Below are positions 1 to 7,908 of a stretch of 43,893 nt of DNA, in pieces. The translations under genes were made by a program, and so were the position numbers. Origin of the DNA: Acidiphilium sp. (GTDB lineage: Bacteria; Pseudomonadota; Alphaproteobacteria; Acetobacterales; Acetobacteraceae); assembly GCA_027449105.1 (NCBI GenBank), contig DAIDMG010000007.1, forward strand, positions 1 through 43,893, read 5' to 3'. Numbering within the stretch: position 1 is the first letter of the stretch; each line of letters begins with the position of its first letter. The notes under the pieces are model-generated. The model searched no databases, was not told where the DNA came from, and was given only the letters and a program-made list of their open reading frames with translations.

Positions 1-76
1 GCGACCTCTCAAACCAAGCACGCGCCGCGTCCTCGTCAGGAAACATCTCATTGAAGGCGCGAAGGGTCATCGTCAT
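1..76 (-). CDS. IS1595-family transposase, N-terminus only (runs off the left edge)
   Basis: Read on the minus strand from the ATG at 74-76, this gives a transposase N-terminus beginning MTMTLRAFNEMFPDEDAARA. The same start is found at 12716 (minus) and 43575 (plus) in this window. The family (IS1595/ISXO2-like, DDE-type) normally has an N-terminal zinc ribbon followed by the catalytic domain, and here only about 25 codons are inside the window. Whether the rest is intact cannot be judged. The nucleotide sequence differs from the copy at the right end, so the two are not identical copies. Confidence 0.75.
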   Translation of the reverse strand, partial: MTMTLRAFNEMFPDEDAARAWFERS

Positions 77-123
77 GCTTTGTTCTACGTCTAGTCAACT
101 ATTTAGTCAACTTAATAGTTCCG
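77..123. repeat. Outer end of the left IS1595-type element
   Basis: The sequence between the transposase start and about 123 ends in AATAGTTCCG. The same motif occurs outside the transposase start in the other two copies: ATAGTTCCG at 12761-12769 and its complement CGGAACTAT at 43526-43534. Shared sequence stops there, so this is taken as the element's terminal repeat. The boundary is accurate to a few bases only. Confidence 0.5.
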
Positions 124-334
124 CTGCCGAATACCAATGTTCCGGATTTGGCCAAATAAGCGCCCTCAGCAGAGCTTCCACGTGGTCTGCGGCAACCGTT
201 ATTACGCTGGTGGTGCATCGGAGAGTTCGTTGATTTGAACTGCGTGGCCTCGCAGGATTGTGAGTGCATTGACTTCATGATCTGTGCTGAGTAGCAGAGC
301 GCGTATCGTCGTGGGGATATGGGTCAAACGTGCC
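124..334. other. Intergenic region upstream of the ATP synthase genes
   Basis: No gene is recognised here. It must hold the promoter of the F0 operon. A TTGACT near 270 could be a -35 element, but I see no convincing -10 at the right spacing. The upstream side has been replaced by an IS1595-type element. Confidence 0.3.
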
Positions 335-670
335 ATGAAACAGGACGATTCGGCACAGCACGATGACACGGTTGCTTCGTTCGATAAGCGGCTTGAGACT
401 GCGCGACTAAAGGCAGGACTGGTTGCAAAGCCGAAGTCGGACCGGGACAGGTCACCGGATGACAATCCGCTGACGATGGCGATGCGGCTTGGCTCGGAGA
501 TGGTCGGTGCCCTAGCGATCGCCGTTGTGATCGGTTATGGGCTTGACCGGCTGTTGGACACGGCCCCTTGGTTCATGATCGGCCTCGTACCGATCGGAGC
601 AGCGGCGGGAATACTGAACGTGTTTCGTGCGGCCGGATCATCCCGTCCAAACACGAAACCGAAGGACTGA
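335..670 (+). CDS. atpI: ATP synthase subunit I (AtpI)
   Basis: AtpI is a small membrane protein that assists assembly of the c-ring or Mg2+ supply of the F1F0 ATP synthase. It is not part of the catalytic complex. The 111-residue product has a charged N-terminus of about 45 residues, then a conserved RLGSEMVGALAIAVVIGYGL hydrophobic segment, a short D/R loop, and a second membrane segment ending in the typical G-x-L-N-V-F-R. The reading frame is open from 284, but the ATG at 335 starts the protein at MKQDDSAQHDD, as family members do. It is the first gene of the F0 cluster and is separated from atpB by only a few bases. Confidence 0.85.
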   Translation: MKQDDSAQHDDTVASFDKRLETARLKAGLVAKPKSDRDRSPDDNPLTMAMRLGSEMVGALAIAVVIGYGLDRLLDTAPWFMIGLVPIGAAAGILNVFRAAGSSRPNTKPKD

Positions 671-684
671 ACGGAGAAGACGCC

Positions 685-1440
685 TTGGCGCTGATGGTTG
701 AAATGGATCCGCTGAGCCAATTCCACCTCCAATCGGGGTTGGGAACATTGGGGCGCATTATCGATTTCACCAATTCTAATCAGATGATGGTGATCGCAGC
801 GTTAATTGTGACAACCGTGATGGGCATTGGCCTGCGCAGGGCAGCCATTGTGCCAGGACGGATGCAGGGCTTGGCTGAATTGTCATACGAATTTGTGCAC
901 AACATGGTCATCGACACAATCGGAGAGGAAGGTAAGCGATTTTTCCCCTTCGTTTTTACTCTGTTTTCATTCATTCTGGTTGGAAACCTGCTGGGGCTTT
1001 TCCCCTATTTCTTTGCATTCACAAGCCACATTGCAATAACAGGCGCGCTGGCATTTTTTGTCTTTCTCCTGTCGCTGATAGTTGGGTTCTGGCATCATGG
1101 TTTTCGTTTCTTTAAATTTTTTGCACCATCAGGCGTGCCAGCTTGGTTATTGCCGCTACTAATCCCGATCGAAATTGTGTCTTTTTTGTCTAGACCTGTC
1201 TCACTGTCAGTTCGTCTGTTCGCGAACATCACGGCAGGTCATGTCATGTGGGAAGTATTTGCCGGCTTTATGCTGATGCTCGTAAGCAGCCTCGGCGCTC
1301 TTGGCGTAGTGGCAGCCCTGATCCCGCTTGGCCTCAACATAGCTCTTACAGCATTGGAGTTCCTGGTTGCGTTTCTGCAAGCGTACGTGTTCGCAATCCT
1401 GACGTGTTTGTATTTGCATGATTCGATCCACCTGCACTGA
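685..1440 (+). CDS. atpB: ATP synthase F0 subunit a (AtpB)
   Basis: Subunit a forms the proton half-channels facing the c-ring in the inner membrane. The product of about 250 residues has five or more hydrophobic segments and the diagnostic block SLSVRLFANITAGH, whose Arg is the essential stator arginine. The C-terminal helix, with QAYVFAILTCLYL, is also typical. The reading frame is open from 568 inside atpI. A GGAG at 673-676 is well spaced for a TTG start at 685 (LALMVEMDPLSQF); the ATG at 694 is the alternative. The neighbours are atpI upstream and atpE downstream after a 66-base gap. Confidence 0.92.
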   Translation: MALMVEMDPLSQFHLQSGLGTLGRIIDFTNSNQMMVIAALIVTTVMGIGLRRAAIVPGRMQGLAELSYEFVHNMVIDTIGEEGKRFFPFVFTLFSFILVGNLLGLFPYFFAFTSHIAITGALAFFVFLLSLIVGFWHHGFRFFKFFAPSGVPAWLLPLLIPIEIVSFLSRPVSLSVRLFANITAGHVMWEVFAGFMLMLVSSLGALGVVAALIPLGLNIALTALEFLVAFLQAYVFAILTCLYLHDSIHLH

Positions 1441-1506
1441 ACGAATTTTGTCGTGTAATTTGTTACAAAAGCGCGGTATCGCGCGAAACTGAAAGGAAAT
1501 CGCCAT

Positions 1507-1740
1507 ATGGCTATCGATACCGTTCTCCTTGCTCGCGATATCGGCGCCGGCCTAGCGACAATCGGCGTTGCCGGTGCCGGTGTAGGCATCGGCAATCTGT
1601 TCGGTTCCTTCGTGGCGGCCGTTGGTCGTAATCCGGCCGCGCGCGACCGGATGTTCCGTGACGTGCTGCTGGGTTTTGCCCTGACTGAGGCAGTAGCTCT
1701 CTACGCCTTGGTAATCGCGTTGATCATTCTTTTCGCTTAG
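1507..1740 (+). CDS. atpE: ATP synthase F0 subunit c (AtpE)
   Basis: This is the proteolipid of the rotating c-ring. The 77 residues form a helical hairpin: a glycine-rich first helix (GAGLATIGVAGAGVGIG), the polar loop with GRNPAARD, and a second helix with the proton-carrying Glu in LTEAVALYALV. Length and both motifs match the family fully. A strong ribosome site AAAGGA lies just before the ATG. The 66-base gap upstream is the widest in the cluster, which would fit independent or enhanced translation of this high-copy subunit. Confidence 0.97.
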   Translation: MAIDTVLLARDIGAGLATIGVAGAGVGIGNLFGSFVAAVGRNPAARDRMFRDVLLGFALTEAVALYALVIALIILFA

Positions 1741-1750
1741 GTGCGGTTAG

Positions 1751-2323
1751 ATGCTCTTCGCACGCCGCTTCTGGGTACCCGCCGCCGCGACAATGATAAC
1801 GGGGTTCCCAGCCGCAGCTTTTGCGGGGGAGCAACTGCCGCAAATGGACTTTGCCAATCCGTACACCTCTGGCCAGGTCGTATGGATGGTGGTGATCATG
1901 GTGGCTCTCTACTACTCGCTGTCGCGGAGAGCGCTACCGGCAATCGGCGGAATCATTGAAAACCGGCGCTCACGTATTGCTGCAGACCTGAACGCCGCCC
2001 AAGAAGCCAAAGTTACTGCGGAACGCACGGCCGCCGAATTAAACCGGGCCATCATGACAGCGCGCCAAGCTAGCCAAGCACTGATTGCCGAAGCGATCGC
2101 CAACGCGAAGCGTGAAGCCCAGCAGGAAGCAGAACATCTCAACGCGAGACTGGCCACTGAGTTGGCATGCGCCGAGGCAGCGATCGAGGCCGCTCGGCAA
2201 AATGCTCTCGCGGCCCTGCCTCTCATCGCAGAAGATGTAGCAGATTCGCTGGTCCAGCGCTTGGTCGGCGTAGAACCGGATAAACGCGCACTGGCCAAGG
2301 CGCTCAAATCGGCGCAAAGTTGA
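1751..2323 (+). CDS. atpF': ATP synthase F0 subunit b' (second b-type stalk subunit)
   Basis: Photosynthetic bacteria and alphaproteobacteria carry two different b-type peripheral stalk subunits, b' and b, and this is the first. The 190 residues start with a positively charged hydrophobic stretch ending PAAAFA, which may be a cleaved leader. Then come a membrane segment (VVWMVVIMVALYYSLS) and a long alanine- and glutamate-rich coiled coil with many QEAE/AAE repeats. The C-terminal ADSLVQRLVG motif is typical. It lies 10 bases after atpE and 10 before atpF. Confidence 0.9.
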   Translation: MLFARRFWVPAAATMITGFPAAAFAGEQLPQMDFANPYTSGQVVWMVVIMVALYYSLSRRALPAIGGIIENRRSRIAADLNAAQEAKVTAERTAAELNRAIMTARQASQALIAEAIANAKREAQQEAEHLNARLATELACAEAAIEAARQNALAALPLIAEDVADSLVQRLVGVEPDKRALAKALKSAQS

Positions 2324-2333
2324 AGGAGCCGGC

Positions 2334-2855
2334 ATGGAATACCAAGCCCTACACGCGCCACTCTGGGATCAGGGAACTTTCTGGGTAACTGCCGCCGTCT
2401 TAATTTTTCTGTTTTTCTTTGGTCGCAAAATTGTCGGCTTTGTCGTGGACATGTTGGACAAGCGTAGTGCTGAAATTGCCGCTTCTCTTGCAGAGGCAGC
2501 GCAGCTCCGCGCAGAGGCTGAAAAGATGCTATTGGAAGCGGAAGCTCGGCGAGCAGAAGGTGAAGCGCAAGCCAAGGCGATGGTTGAAGCGGCTTCCAGA
2601 GAAGCCCAGCGCATGGCAGCAGAAATCACCCAAAACGCGATAGCGTATGCCCAGCGGCGCGAGCGGATAGCATTGGAGCATATTGCTGCGGCCGAAGCTG
2701 CGTCGGTGTCAGCAGTACAGACCGCAGCGGCTGAACTCGTTGTAAAAGCTGCCGAAATCGTCATGCGCGAGCACGTCGATGCGGGGCAGGATACAAAACT
2801 TATTGACGCGGCAATTTCTACCCTGCCCGCCTCATTCCGGCGAGGCACCGCCTAA
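2334..2855 (+). CDS. atpF: ATP synthase F0 subunit b (AtpF)
   Basis: This is the second peripheral stalk subunit. Of the 173 residues, the first 45 carry the membrane anchor (FWVTAAVLIFLFFFGRKIVG). The rest is a charged, alanine-rich coiled coil that reaches the F1 head. The ribosome site GAAGGAG precedes the ATG. The genes for F1 (delta, alpha, gamma, beta, epsilon) are not in the window, matching the usual alphaproteobacterial split of F0 and F1 into separate loci. Confidence 0.93.
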   Translation: MEYQALHAPLWDQGTFWVTAAVLIFLFFFGRKIVGFVVDMLDKRSAEIAASLAEAAQLRAEAEKMLLEAEARRAEGEAQAKAMVEAASREAQRMAAEITQNAIAYAQRRERIALEHIAAAEAASVSAVQTAAAELVVKAAEIVMREHVDAGQDTKLIDAAISTLPASFRRGTA

Positions 2856-2981
2856 TCTTGATGCGGCAACTGTCCCTGCACGGCATAGCCTTTCCGGTGC
2901 CATGTTGATATAGCCATTATCGGCTTCGGGTGCGTCTATCCGGAGTTATCTGCTCCTCCAGCATTAGCACGAGGTTCGCTT

Positions 2982-3746
2982 ATGGCCCGTCGCCGCCAGT
3001 TATACGAAGGTAAAGCAAAAATTCTTTTCGAGGGCCCGGAACCGGGAACACTCGTGCAATATTTCAAGGACGATGCGACTGCCTTTAATGCCCAGAAGAA
3101 AGGCACCATCACCGGTAAAGGTGTCTTGAACAATCGGATCAGCGAATTTCTGATGCAGCGAATTGCTGAAATCGGCGTCCCGACACATTTCATCCGTCGG
3201 CTGAATATGCGAGAACAGCTGATTCGTGAAGTCGAGATCATACCGATCGAAGTTGTGGTCCGCAATATCGCGGCGGGAAGCCTTTCAACACGGCTTGGCA
3301 TTGCCGAAGGAACCAGGTTGCCTCGCAGTATCATTGAATATTATTACAAAAATGACGCTCTTGGCGACCCGATGGTTGCCGAAGAGCACGTCGCGGCATT
3401 TGGGTGGGCAAGTGCACAGGACATGGACGACATCGTCCATATGACCTTGCGAATCAACGACTTTTTGACTGGCCTCTTCCTTGGTGTCGGAATTTCCCTA
3501 GTTGACTTCAAGGTTGAGTTCGGCCGGCTATGGGAGGGGGAGGAGATGCGCATCGTCCTCGCCGATGAAATAAGTCCGGACAATTGTCGTCTATGGGATA
3601 CCAAAACAAACGAAAAAATGGATAAGGACCGGTTCCGTCGCGATCTGGGCAAGGTTGAAGAAGCCTATCAGGAAGTCGCCATGCGCCTTGGGATTCTCCC
3701 GGAAGCGGGTGCGCGGGATCTCAAAGGTCCGGAGGTAATGCAGTGA
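2982..3746 (+). CDS. purC: Phosphoribosylaminoimidazole-succinocarboxamide synthase (PurC)
   Basis: PurC joins CAIR and aspartate, using ATP, to form SAICAR in purine synthesis. The 254 residues match the short bacterial form. It begins [20 protein letters not shown] (ATP-binding strand and loop), with [18 protein letters not shown] next. [11 protein letters not shown] and [10 protein letters not shown] follow, and then [12 protein letters not shown], the metal- and substrate-binding block. Its stop codon overlaps the start of purS. The 126 bases upstream separate it from atpF and probably hold its promoter, though no clear boxes are visible. Confidence 0.96.
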   Translation: MARRRQLYEGKAKILFEGPEPGTLVQYFKDDATAFNAQKKGTITGKGVLNNRISEFLMQRIAEIGVPTHFIRRLNMREQLIREVEIIPIEVVVRNIAAGSLSTRLGIAEGTRLPRSIIEYYYKNDALGDPMVAEEHVAAFGWASAQDMDDIVHMTLRINDFLTGLFLGVGISLVDFKVEFGRLWEGEEMRIVLADEISPDNCRLWDTKTNEKMDKDRFRRDLGKVEEAYQEVAMRLGILPEAGARDLKGPEVMQ

Positions 3747-3982
3747 AGGCGATTGTAACGGTGACGCTCAAGGACGGTGTCCTTGACCCCCAAGGCAAGG
3801 CGATCCGCCATGCGCTGGACGGCCTTGGGTTCGCAGGTGTCGGCGAGGTCCGTGTCGGCAAAGTTATCGAACTTGATCTCTTGGAAGCCGACCCCTTCAA
3901 AGCACGGGAAAAAGCCGAAATGATGGCCCGGCGTTTGCTGGCCAATACGGTCATTGAGCAATTCGACGTCGTCGTTCGGTGA
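3743..3982 (+). CDS. purS: Phosphoribosylformylglycinamidine synthase subunit PurS
   Basis: PurS is the small dimeric subunit that bridges PurQ and PurL in FGAM synthase. The 79 residues show the family pattern: [20 protein letters not shown], then [20 protein letters not shown], and the C-terminal [14 protein letters not shown]. The GTG start overlaps the purC stop (GTGA), with a GGAGG ribosome site at 3731-3735. purQ and purL, normally next, are not in the window, and the sequence downstream is insertion-sequence debris. Confidence 0.95.
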   Translation: MKAIVTVTLKDGVLDPQGKAIRHALDGLGFAGVGEVRVGKVIELDLLEADPFKAREKAEMMARRLLANTVIEQFDVVVR

Positions 3983-4131
3983 AGGCGCGTGCGATTAAAG
4001 GCGGCCTGCGGTCAAGTGCAGCGGTGGCACTGTTCAATGAAGTACATCGTGTCCGCTGGCACTGGTATGTATGTGGCTGCAACCGGCCGCTGTCCTTAGC
4101 CGTGGGTTTGATTCTGGCTAATCAGAAATAA
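3979..4131 (+). CDS. Short ORF coupled to the purS stop; possible eroded purQ start
   Basis: A GTG at 3979-3981 overlaps the purS stop as GTGA, exactly the arrangement seen between purC and purS. It opens a 50-codon frame beginning [20 protein letters not shown] and ending at a TAA at 4129-4131. Family PurQ proteins commonly begin MKA followed by a hydrophobic strand and a PGSN motif. Only the first residues fit here, and no PGSN or glutamine amidotransferase motif follows. It is either chance or the scar of a purQ whose body was lost. Coding status is uncertain. Confidence 0.2.
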   Translation: MKARAIKGGLRSSAAVALFNEVHRVRWHWYVCGCNRPLSLAVGLILANQK

Positions 4132-4364
4132 CGAAGACAGCCGCTATAGGCGGAGATAACACAAATCGCCCCAGCTACACGTGGATAGGCATCTGCGACA
4201 TCTTTGCCACGGCACCACTGGTCTCAGCTATGCCAGTGAGGTTAATCCGAAGTAAAGCACGGCGAATCCCGGCCCTTTAGAGCGTGATTGGTTTTAGTTG
4301 AATCGAGGGGTTTCCGAATCGGCGAATGAGTGATTCAAACTACTGGCTGGTATGGAGGCCAGCC

Positions 4365-5314
4365 ATGATGGCGAGACCTTATTCGGATGATCTTCGGGAG
4401 CGGGTTGTTGCGGCGGTTTTGGAAAGTGGTTTGTCATGCCATCGAGCTGCGACGCAGTTTGATATAGCGGTCAGCACGGCGGTGAATTGGGTGCGGCGTT
4501 TCCGGGAAACCGGCGCCGTTACACCCGGCCGGATCGGTGGGCACCGGCCGCGCACGATCCGGGGTGAGCACGAAACTTGGCTCTGTGCCCGGCTCGGGGA
4601 GCGCGCCTTCACCCTGCGTGGCCTGGTAGCCGAATTGGCCGAACGCGGGCTTGAGGCGGATTATTGGGCGGTCTGGACCTTCGTGCATGAGCACGGGCTG
4701 ACGCACAAAAAAAGACACTGGTCGCTGCTGAGCAGAGCCGTCCCGATGTCAGGCGCCGCCGGGAGCAGTGGCTGAAATATCAGCCACGCATCGACCCGGC
4801 CCGTCTCGTTTTCGTTGACGAAACCTGGGTGAAAACCAACATGGCGCCGCTGCGAGGCTGGAGCCCGCGCGGTGAACGCCTGAATGGTCAGGCCCCGTTC
4901 GGACACTGGAACACCACAACCTTTCTGGCAGCACTCCGCCACGACCGGATCGACGCACCGTGGATGATCGACGGTCCCATCAACGGCGAGCGCTTTCGCG
5001 TCTATGTTGCCCAAGTGCTGGCCCCAACCCTCGCACCGGGCGACATCGTCGTCATGGATAATCTCGGCAGCCACAAAAGCCACGCCGTGCGCCAGGCGAT
5101 ACGTCAGGCCGGCGCCAAGTTGCTCTTCCTGCCCAAATACTCTCCCGACCTCAACCCGATCGAGCAGTTCTTCGCCAAACTCAAGTATCACCTCAGAGCC
5201 GCACAGCAGCGCACAAGGGAAGCCCTCAGCAATGCCGTCGCACACATCCTCGCCACCGTCACACCACAGGAATGCTCAAACTACCTCAAGCATGATGGTT
5301 ATGGACAAACTTAA
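4365..5314 (+). CDS. IS630-family transposase, expressed by -1 frameshift
   Basis: The first frame (4365 to about 4712) encodes a helix-turn-helix region beginning MMARPYSDDLRERVVAAVLE, with GRIGGHRPRTIRGEHE as linker. The second frame continues TLVAAEQSRPDVRRRREQWL and contains the catalytic triad: Asp in LVFVDETW, Asp in VVMDNLGSHK and Glu in NPIEQFFAKLK. The frames join at a run of seven A (4707-4713), where a -1 slip converts the first frame into the second with no residues missing. Many IS630 elements use such slippage. The ribosome site GGAGG at 4354-4358 favours the start at 4365. No other defect is visible, so the transposase may be active. Confidence 0.87.
4707..4713 (+). promoter_or_regulatory. 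Slippery A7 run for -1 ribosomal frameshifting
   Basis: In the zero frame the codons are CAC AAA AAA AGA. After slipping one base back the ribosome reads AAG ACA CTG and continues the transposase. Tandem AAA codons are a known efficient -1 slippery sequence. The alternative is that one A was lost and the gene is broken. The intact catalytic domain downstream argues for programmed slippage. Confidence 0.6.
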
Positions 5315-5329
5315 ACCAATCACGCTCTA

Positions 5330-5979
5330 AGGGCGGCAAACAAAGTCGTCGTGCCATTGCGCTTGTAATCATGGGTCATGGTCCCGCACTTGCCGGGCTT
5401 GAGCGGCAGGCCTGGCTGGGTCCGATCAAGCGCCTGGATCTGGCTCTTCTCGTCGATGGAGACGACGACAGCATGAGCGGGAGGGTCCATATAGAGACCA
5501 ACGACATCCTCGACCTTCTCGGCGAATTTGGGATCATTGGAGCGCTTGAACGTCCGCAAACGATGCGGCTGGAGACGATGGGCGTCCCACAGACGTTGAA
5601 CGGCGCGCAGCGAGATGCCGACGGCCTTGGCCATCGCGCGGCCTGTCCAATGGGTGGCTTCACCCGGCGGTTCAGAGCAGGTGAGCGCCAGCACTTTGGC
5701 GACGACGCCGGTCGAAAGCGGAGCCCTCCCGGGCTTGCGCGTCTTGTCGCGCAAGAGACCATCGATCCCTGCCTCGCCATATCGCTGCTGCCAGCGCCAA
5801 ACGGCCGGGCGGCTGACGCCGGCCTGTTGAGCGATTTGCAAGACCGCCAAGCGCTCGGCCGAAAGGAGAATGATCCGTGCCCGCTGCACATGCTTGAGCG
5901 GGCGATTACGGTCGCTTGCGATGGCGAGTAGACGCGCGCGATCTTCAGCTGCGAGGATGACGTTGACGGTCTGGGACAT
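5330..5979 (-). pseudogene. Truncated IS630-type transposase interrupted by another IS630
   Basis: From the ATG at 5977-5979 this frame runs [20 protein letters not shown], then a helix-turn-helix ([20 protein letters not shown]), a KTRKPGR linker and the first catalytic Asp in [16 protein letters not shown]. It reads [18 protein letters not shown] before running into the right inverted repeat of the IS630 copy at 4278-5329. The remaining part, with the second Asp (VDNYATHK-type) and the Glu, is not found on the far side of that element. The sequence left of 4278 does not continue the protein, so the C-terminal third has been lost and the gene is dead. Confidence 0.85.
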
Positions 5980-5997
5980 GTCACCAGACTCGCACAT

Positions 5998-6332
5998 ACT
6001 CAGAAAAATGTGAATCCTATGTCAGCGTCGTTGCACTAGCGTTCTGCCCGCGGCTGCATCGGAACCACGGCTCGTCTACGGAACCGGTTGCTACACCCGA
6101 AACGCAGCCCCACGTTTCCCCGCTTTTTAGGCGGCGAGGTGGCCACCGAGGGTAACGTCCGGGCAAAGCCGCTGTGCTGCATGGACCGAAGGTCATTGGC
6201 AACGGTGGCCAGAGCTAACATTCCCGAAAAGGCAGTCGCGCCTGTGTAGAAATTATATTTTCGGCGCCATGGCACAGATAAGGCGTCCGTGACTTTCTGT
6301 TTCCACCAATGAGAGATTGCGCTGGCTGACAA
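5998..6332. other. Region between the truncated IS630 and the HiPIP gene
   Basis: An open frame of 98 codons exists on the minus strand (6036-6332) but I recognise no family. The outer end of the truncated IS630-type element must lie near 6000-6015, where similarity to it stops. Nothing else can be supported. Confidence 0.2.
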
Positions 6333-6599
6333 TCAACTACAGGTATCGGCGGGACCTCGCTCATAATATTTGCACCAGCCGTTCGGACTGATAATTCCCT
6401 CAATCATCGTGCAGCGAGCTGGGTGACCTGGCATAAACATACAACAGCTTGCACATCGTGCGCCGCCATGCGGGTGATCTTGGTAGTCCGCCAGCTTTTT
6501 TGACATCATCGGCATCGCGCGAGCGCTACGGGTTAACATCGTCATTAGGATCATTGTAGCCGGCACTATTGCACGCATGAGGGTTCGGCGATTCGTCAT
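6333..6599 (-). CDS. High-potential iron-sulfur protein (HiPIP), Tat-exported
   Basis: HiPIPs are small periplasmic electron carriers with a [4Fe-4S]3+/2+ cluster, exported folded by the Tat pathway. The 88-residue product starts with an RR signal (NRRTLMRAIVPATMILMTML) ending in SARA. The mature part holds the cluster pattern: Cys49-x2-Cys52, Cys63, and Cys76 in EGIISPNGWCKYYE, which is the family signature around the last ligand. An additional Cys53 directly follows Cys52 (CASCCMF), and Cys87 lies near the end. Length and spacing fit the family. It stands alone between insertion-sequence debris and a gene-poor stretch, and no partner oxidase or reaction centre is visible here. Confidence 0.85.
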   Translation of the reverse strand: MTNRRTLMRAIVPATMILMTMLTRSARAMPMMSKKLADYQDHPHGGARCASCCMFMPGHPARCTMIEGIISPNGWCKYYERGPADTCS

Positions 6600-7141
6600 C
6601 TTGGTCTGATTCCATAATCTTTGAATTGTTTATGTAACATTATGGGGGACGCTTCCGAATTCCACAAGAGACGCAGCGGCGGAAGGAGGTTAGTCCAGGA
6701 CGGATTTGTTTAAGCATCATTTTGGTGGTACAGGCTGGTTTATTATAAAAAAATGCTTGCTAAAGAAAAATCCAAGATCGCTCTTGGAGCTTTAGTTGAG
6801 CCAGAGTTGCGTGGCTAGCTATGAGCCGATGTCCAACACCTGTGGTCACGCCTTCGTGATATGATGCCTCTGTGCCGCTAGGGCTTCTTGGCCAATACAA
6901 GGAACCCTAGCCAGCTTGGATGTCTGCTAGACACAATACTGTGTGTCAATGTAACCGGCATTTTTTGAGAGGGTTTAAACTTCTTGTCTACAATTGCGAG
7001 GCGCTGGCATCACGCTGCTTCGTCGTAGATGCAGTTTCTACTAGCAGAAAGGAATGAAAAAATAATGGCACCCGTTGCTTGGACGCGAGCACAGAAGACG
7101 AGCATGGTAGAGCCGTTGCTTGCGGACGCTTTCGTCGTTCA
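6600..7141. other. Gene-poor region upstream of the HiPIP gene
   Basis: I see no coding sequence I can support. The AT-rich stretch just right of 6600 should hold the HiPIP promoter. An inverted repeat with arms GACACA/TGTGTC lies at 6930-6947. Confidence 0.3.
6930..6947. repeat. Short inverted repeat GACACA-N6-TGTGTC
   Basis: Perfect six-base arms (6930-6935 and 6942-6947) enclose ATACTG. The shape is that of a dimeric regulator's operator or a small hairpin. It is not followed by a T-run, so it is not a convincing terminator. No gene start lies close enough on either side to assign it. Confidence 0.3.
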
Positions 7142-7438
7142 TTACCGGCGAGCCCAAGGGGCTCGCGGTGCAGCATAAGGCACTTGAGCTTGAATCGCTG
7201 GTGTCCGCCGCAACAGCACGAACAGTCCGGCAAGGCCGAGAAGTATCATCCAGCCATAGCCTGTAACCACCATGCCCCATAGCAACGGCGTTTCCTGGAA
7301 TCCGCCGCAAAGAAACGTCCAAGTCGCTACCGCCGCGTCGCGGACTACCCAAAGCATGGTCAATGCTCCTGCCGCCAACGCACAACCTGTCGCTGCCCCG
7401 AAGATCACTAGGATAGCAGCCCGTAGAATACGTCTCAT
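7142..7438 (-). CDS. Small membrane protein of unknown function
   Basis: The 98 residues predict two or three hydrophobic segments: RILRAAILVIFGAATGCALA at the N-terminus, then LLWGMVVTGYGWMILLGLAG, and a basic tail PYAAPRAPWARR. The first segment could be a lipoprotein-like or uncleaved signal, with a Cys at residue 19. GAGAGG lies only two bases before the ATG, which is too close for a good ribosome site. I do not recognise a family. The hydrophobic pattern makes chance less likely, but coding status is not certain. Confidence 0.4.
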   Translation of the reverse strand: MRRILRAAILVIFGAATGCALAAGALTMLWVVRDAAVATWTFLCGGFQETPLLWGMVVTGYGWMILLGLAGLFVLLRRTPAIQAQVPYAAPRAPWARR

Positions 7439-7908
7439 AACCTCTCTGTACCCACGATGCAGAATAAGGCCAAGTAAGAAATGGCGCCCTAATTGCTCCG
7501 CGCGGCCTTTCCTGCTCCGGCAACGCCCGCTAGTTAGCCTGTCATTCAGGATCGGGCCCTAAAGGTCATGTGCTGCTGGTCGACTGTTGCGCGAGTCAGA
7601 CATCTAAAGCCAAAGGTCGGAGTTATTGCCAGATACTCGCGTTTTGCCGATGGGCATCGGAGCAAGCTCCTGAACTCCCATCTGCACACGCGTAGGGTCA
7701 TTGCCGACCCGGTTCTTTCGGGGAGCGGGATATCCGCAAAGGTTCGCCGTTGCGTTGTGATCGCGGCCTATGACGCTGCCGCACTAGCAGTGGAGCGTCC
7801 GCACCGAAAGCTTACGCCCCCCCCCCGCTGCAGCTTGCCGCACATTCAACATGTCTGGCTGGAAGGGAATCACGGGCCGTACTCGACCAACCCCACCACC
7901 GACGCACA
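7439..7908. other. Decayed sequence left of the IS607 recombinase
   Basis: Open frames here lack family features. A run of ten C occurs at 7817-7826. Just before 7909 the frame of the recombinase continues backwards as RAVLDQPHHRRT, which resembles the linker after the MerR-type helix-turn-helix of IS607 transposases. The expected helix-turn-helix itself is not readable. Confidence 0.3.

Larger units (their letters stand above)
4278..5329 (+). mobile_element. IS630-family insertion sequence, apparently complete
   Basis: The element is bounded by near-perfect terminal inverted repeats. The left end reads TAGAGCGTGATTGGTTTTAG from 4278. The right end, read on the complement from 5329, is TAGAGCGTGATTGGTTTAAG, one mismatch in these 20 bases. 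TA dinucleotides at 4278-4279 and 5328-5329 fit the TA target preference known for IS630/Tc1-mariner elements. It carries one transposase in two overlapping frames. The right side abuts another, truncated IS630-type transposase, so this copy was probably inserted into that one. Confidence 0.88.

Noticed and set aside
568-684. Longer AtpB frame beginning inside atpI
   Set aside because: It overlaps atpI and adds residues absent from relatives; the ribosome site before 685 fits better.
4020-4230. Faint resemblance on the minus strand to the C-terminal end of an IS5-type transposase
   Set aside because: Only a loose match over a few codons could be made, with no conserved motif. It is not safe to call.
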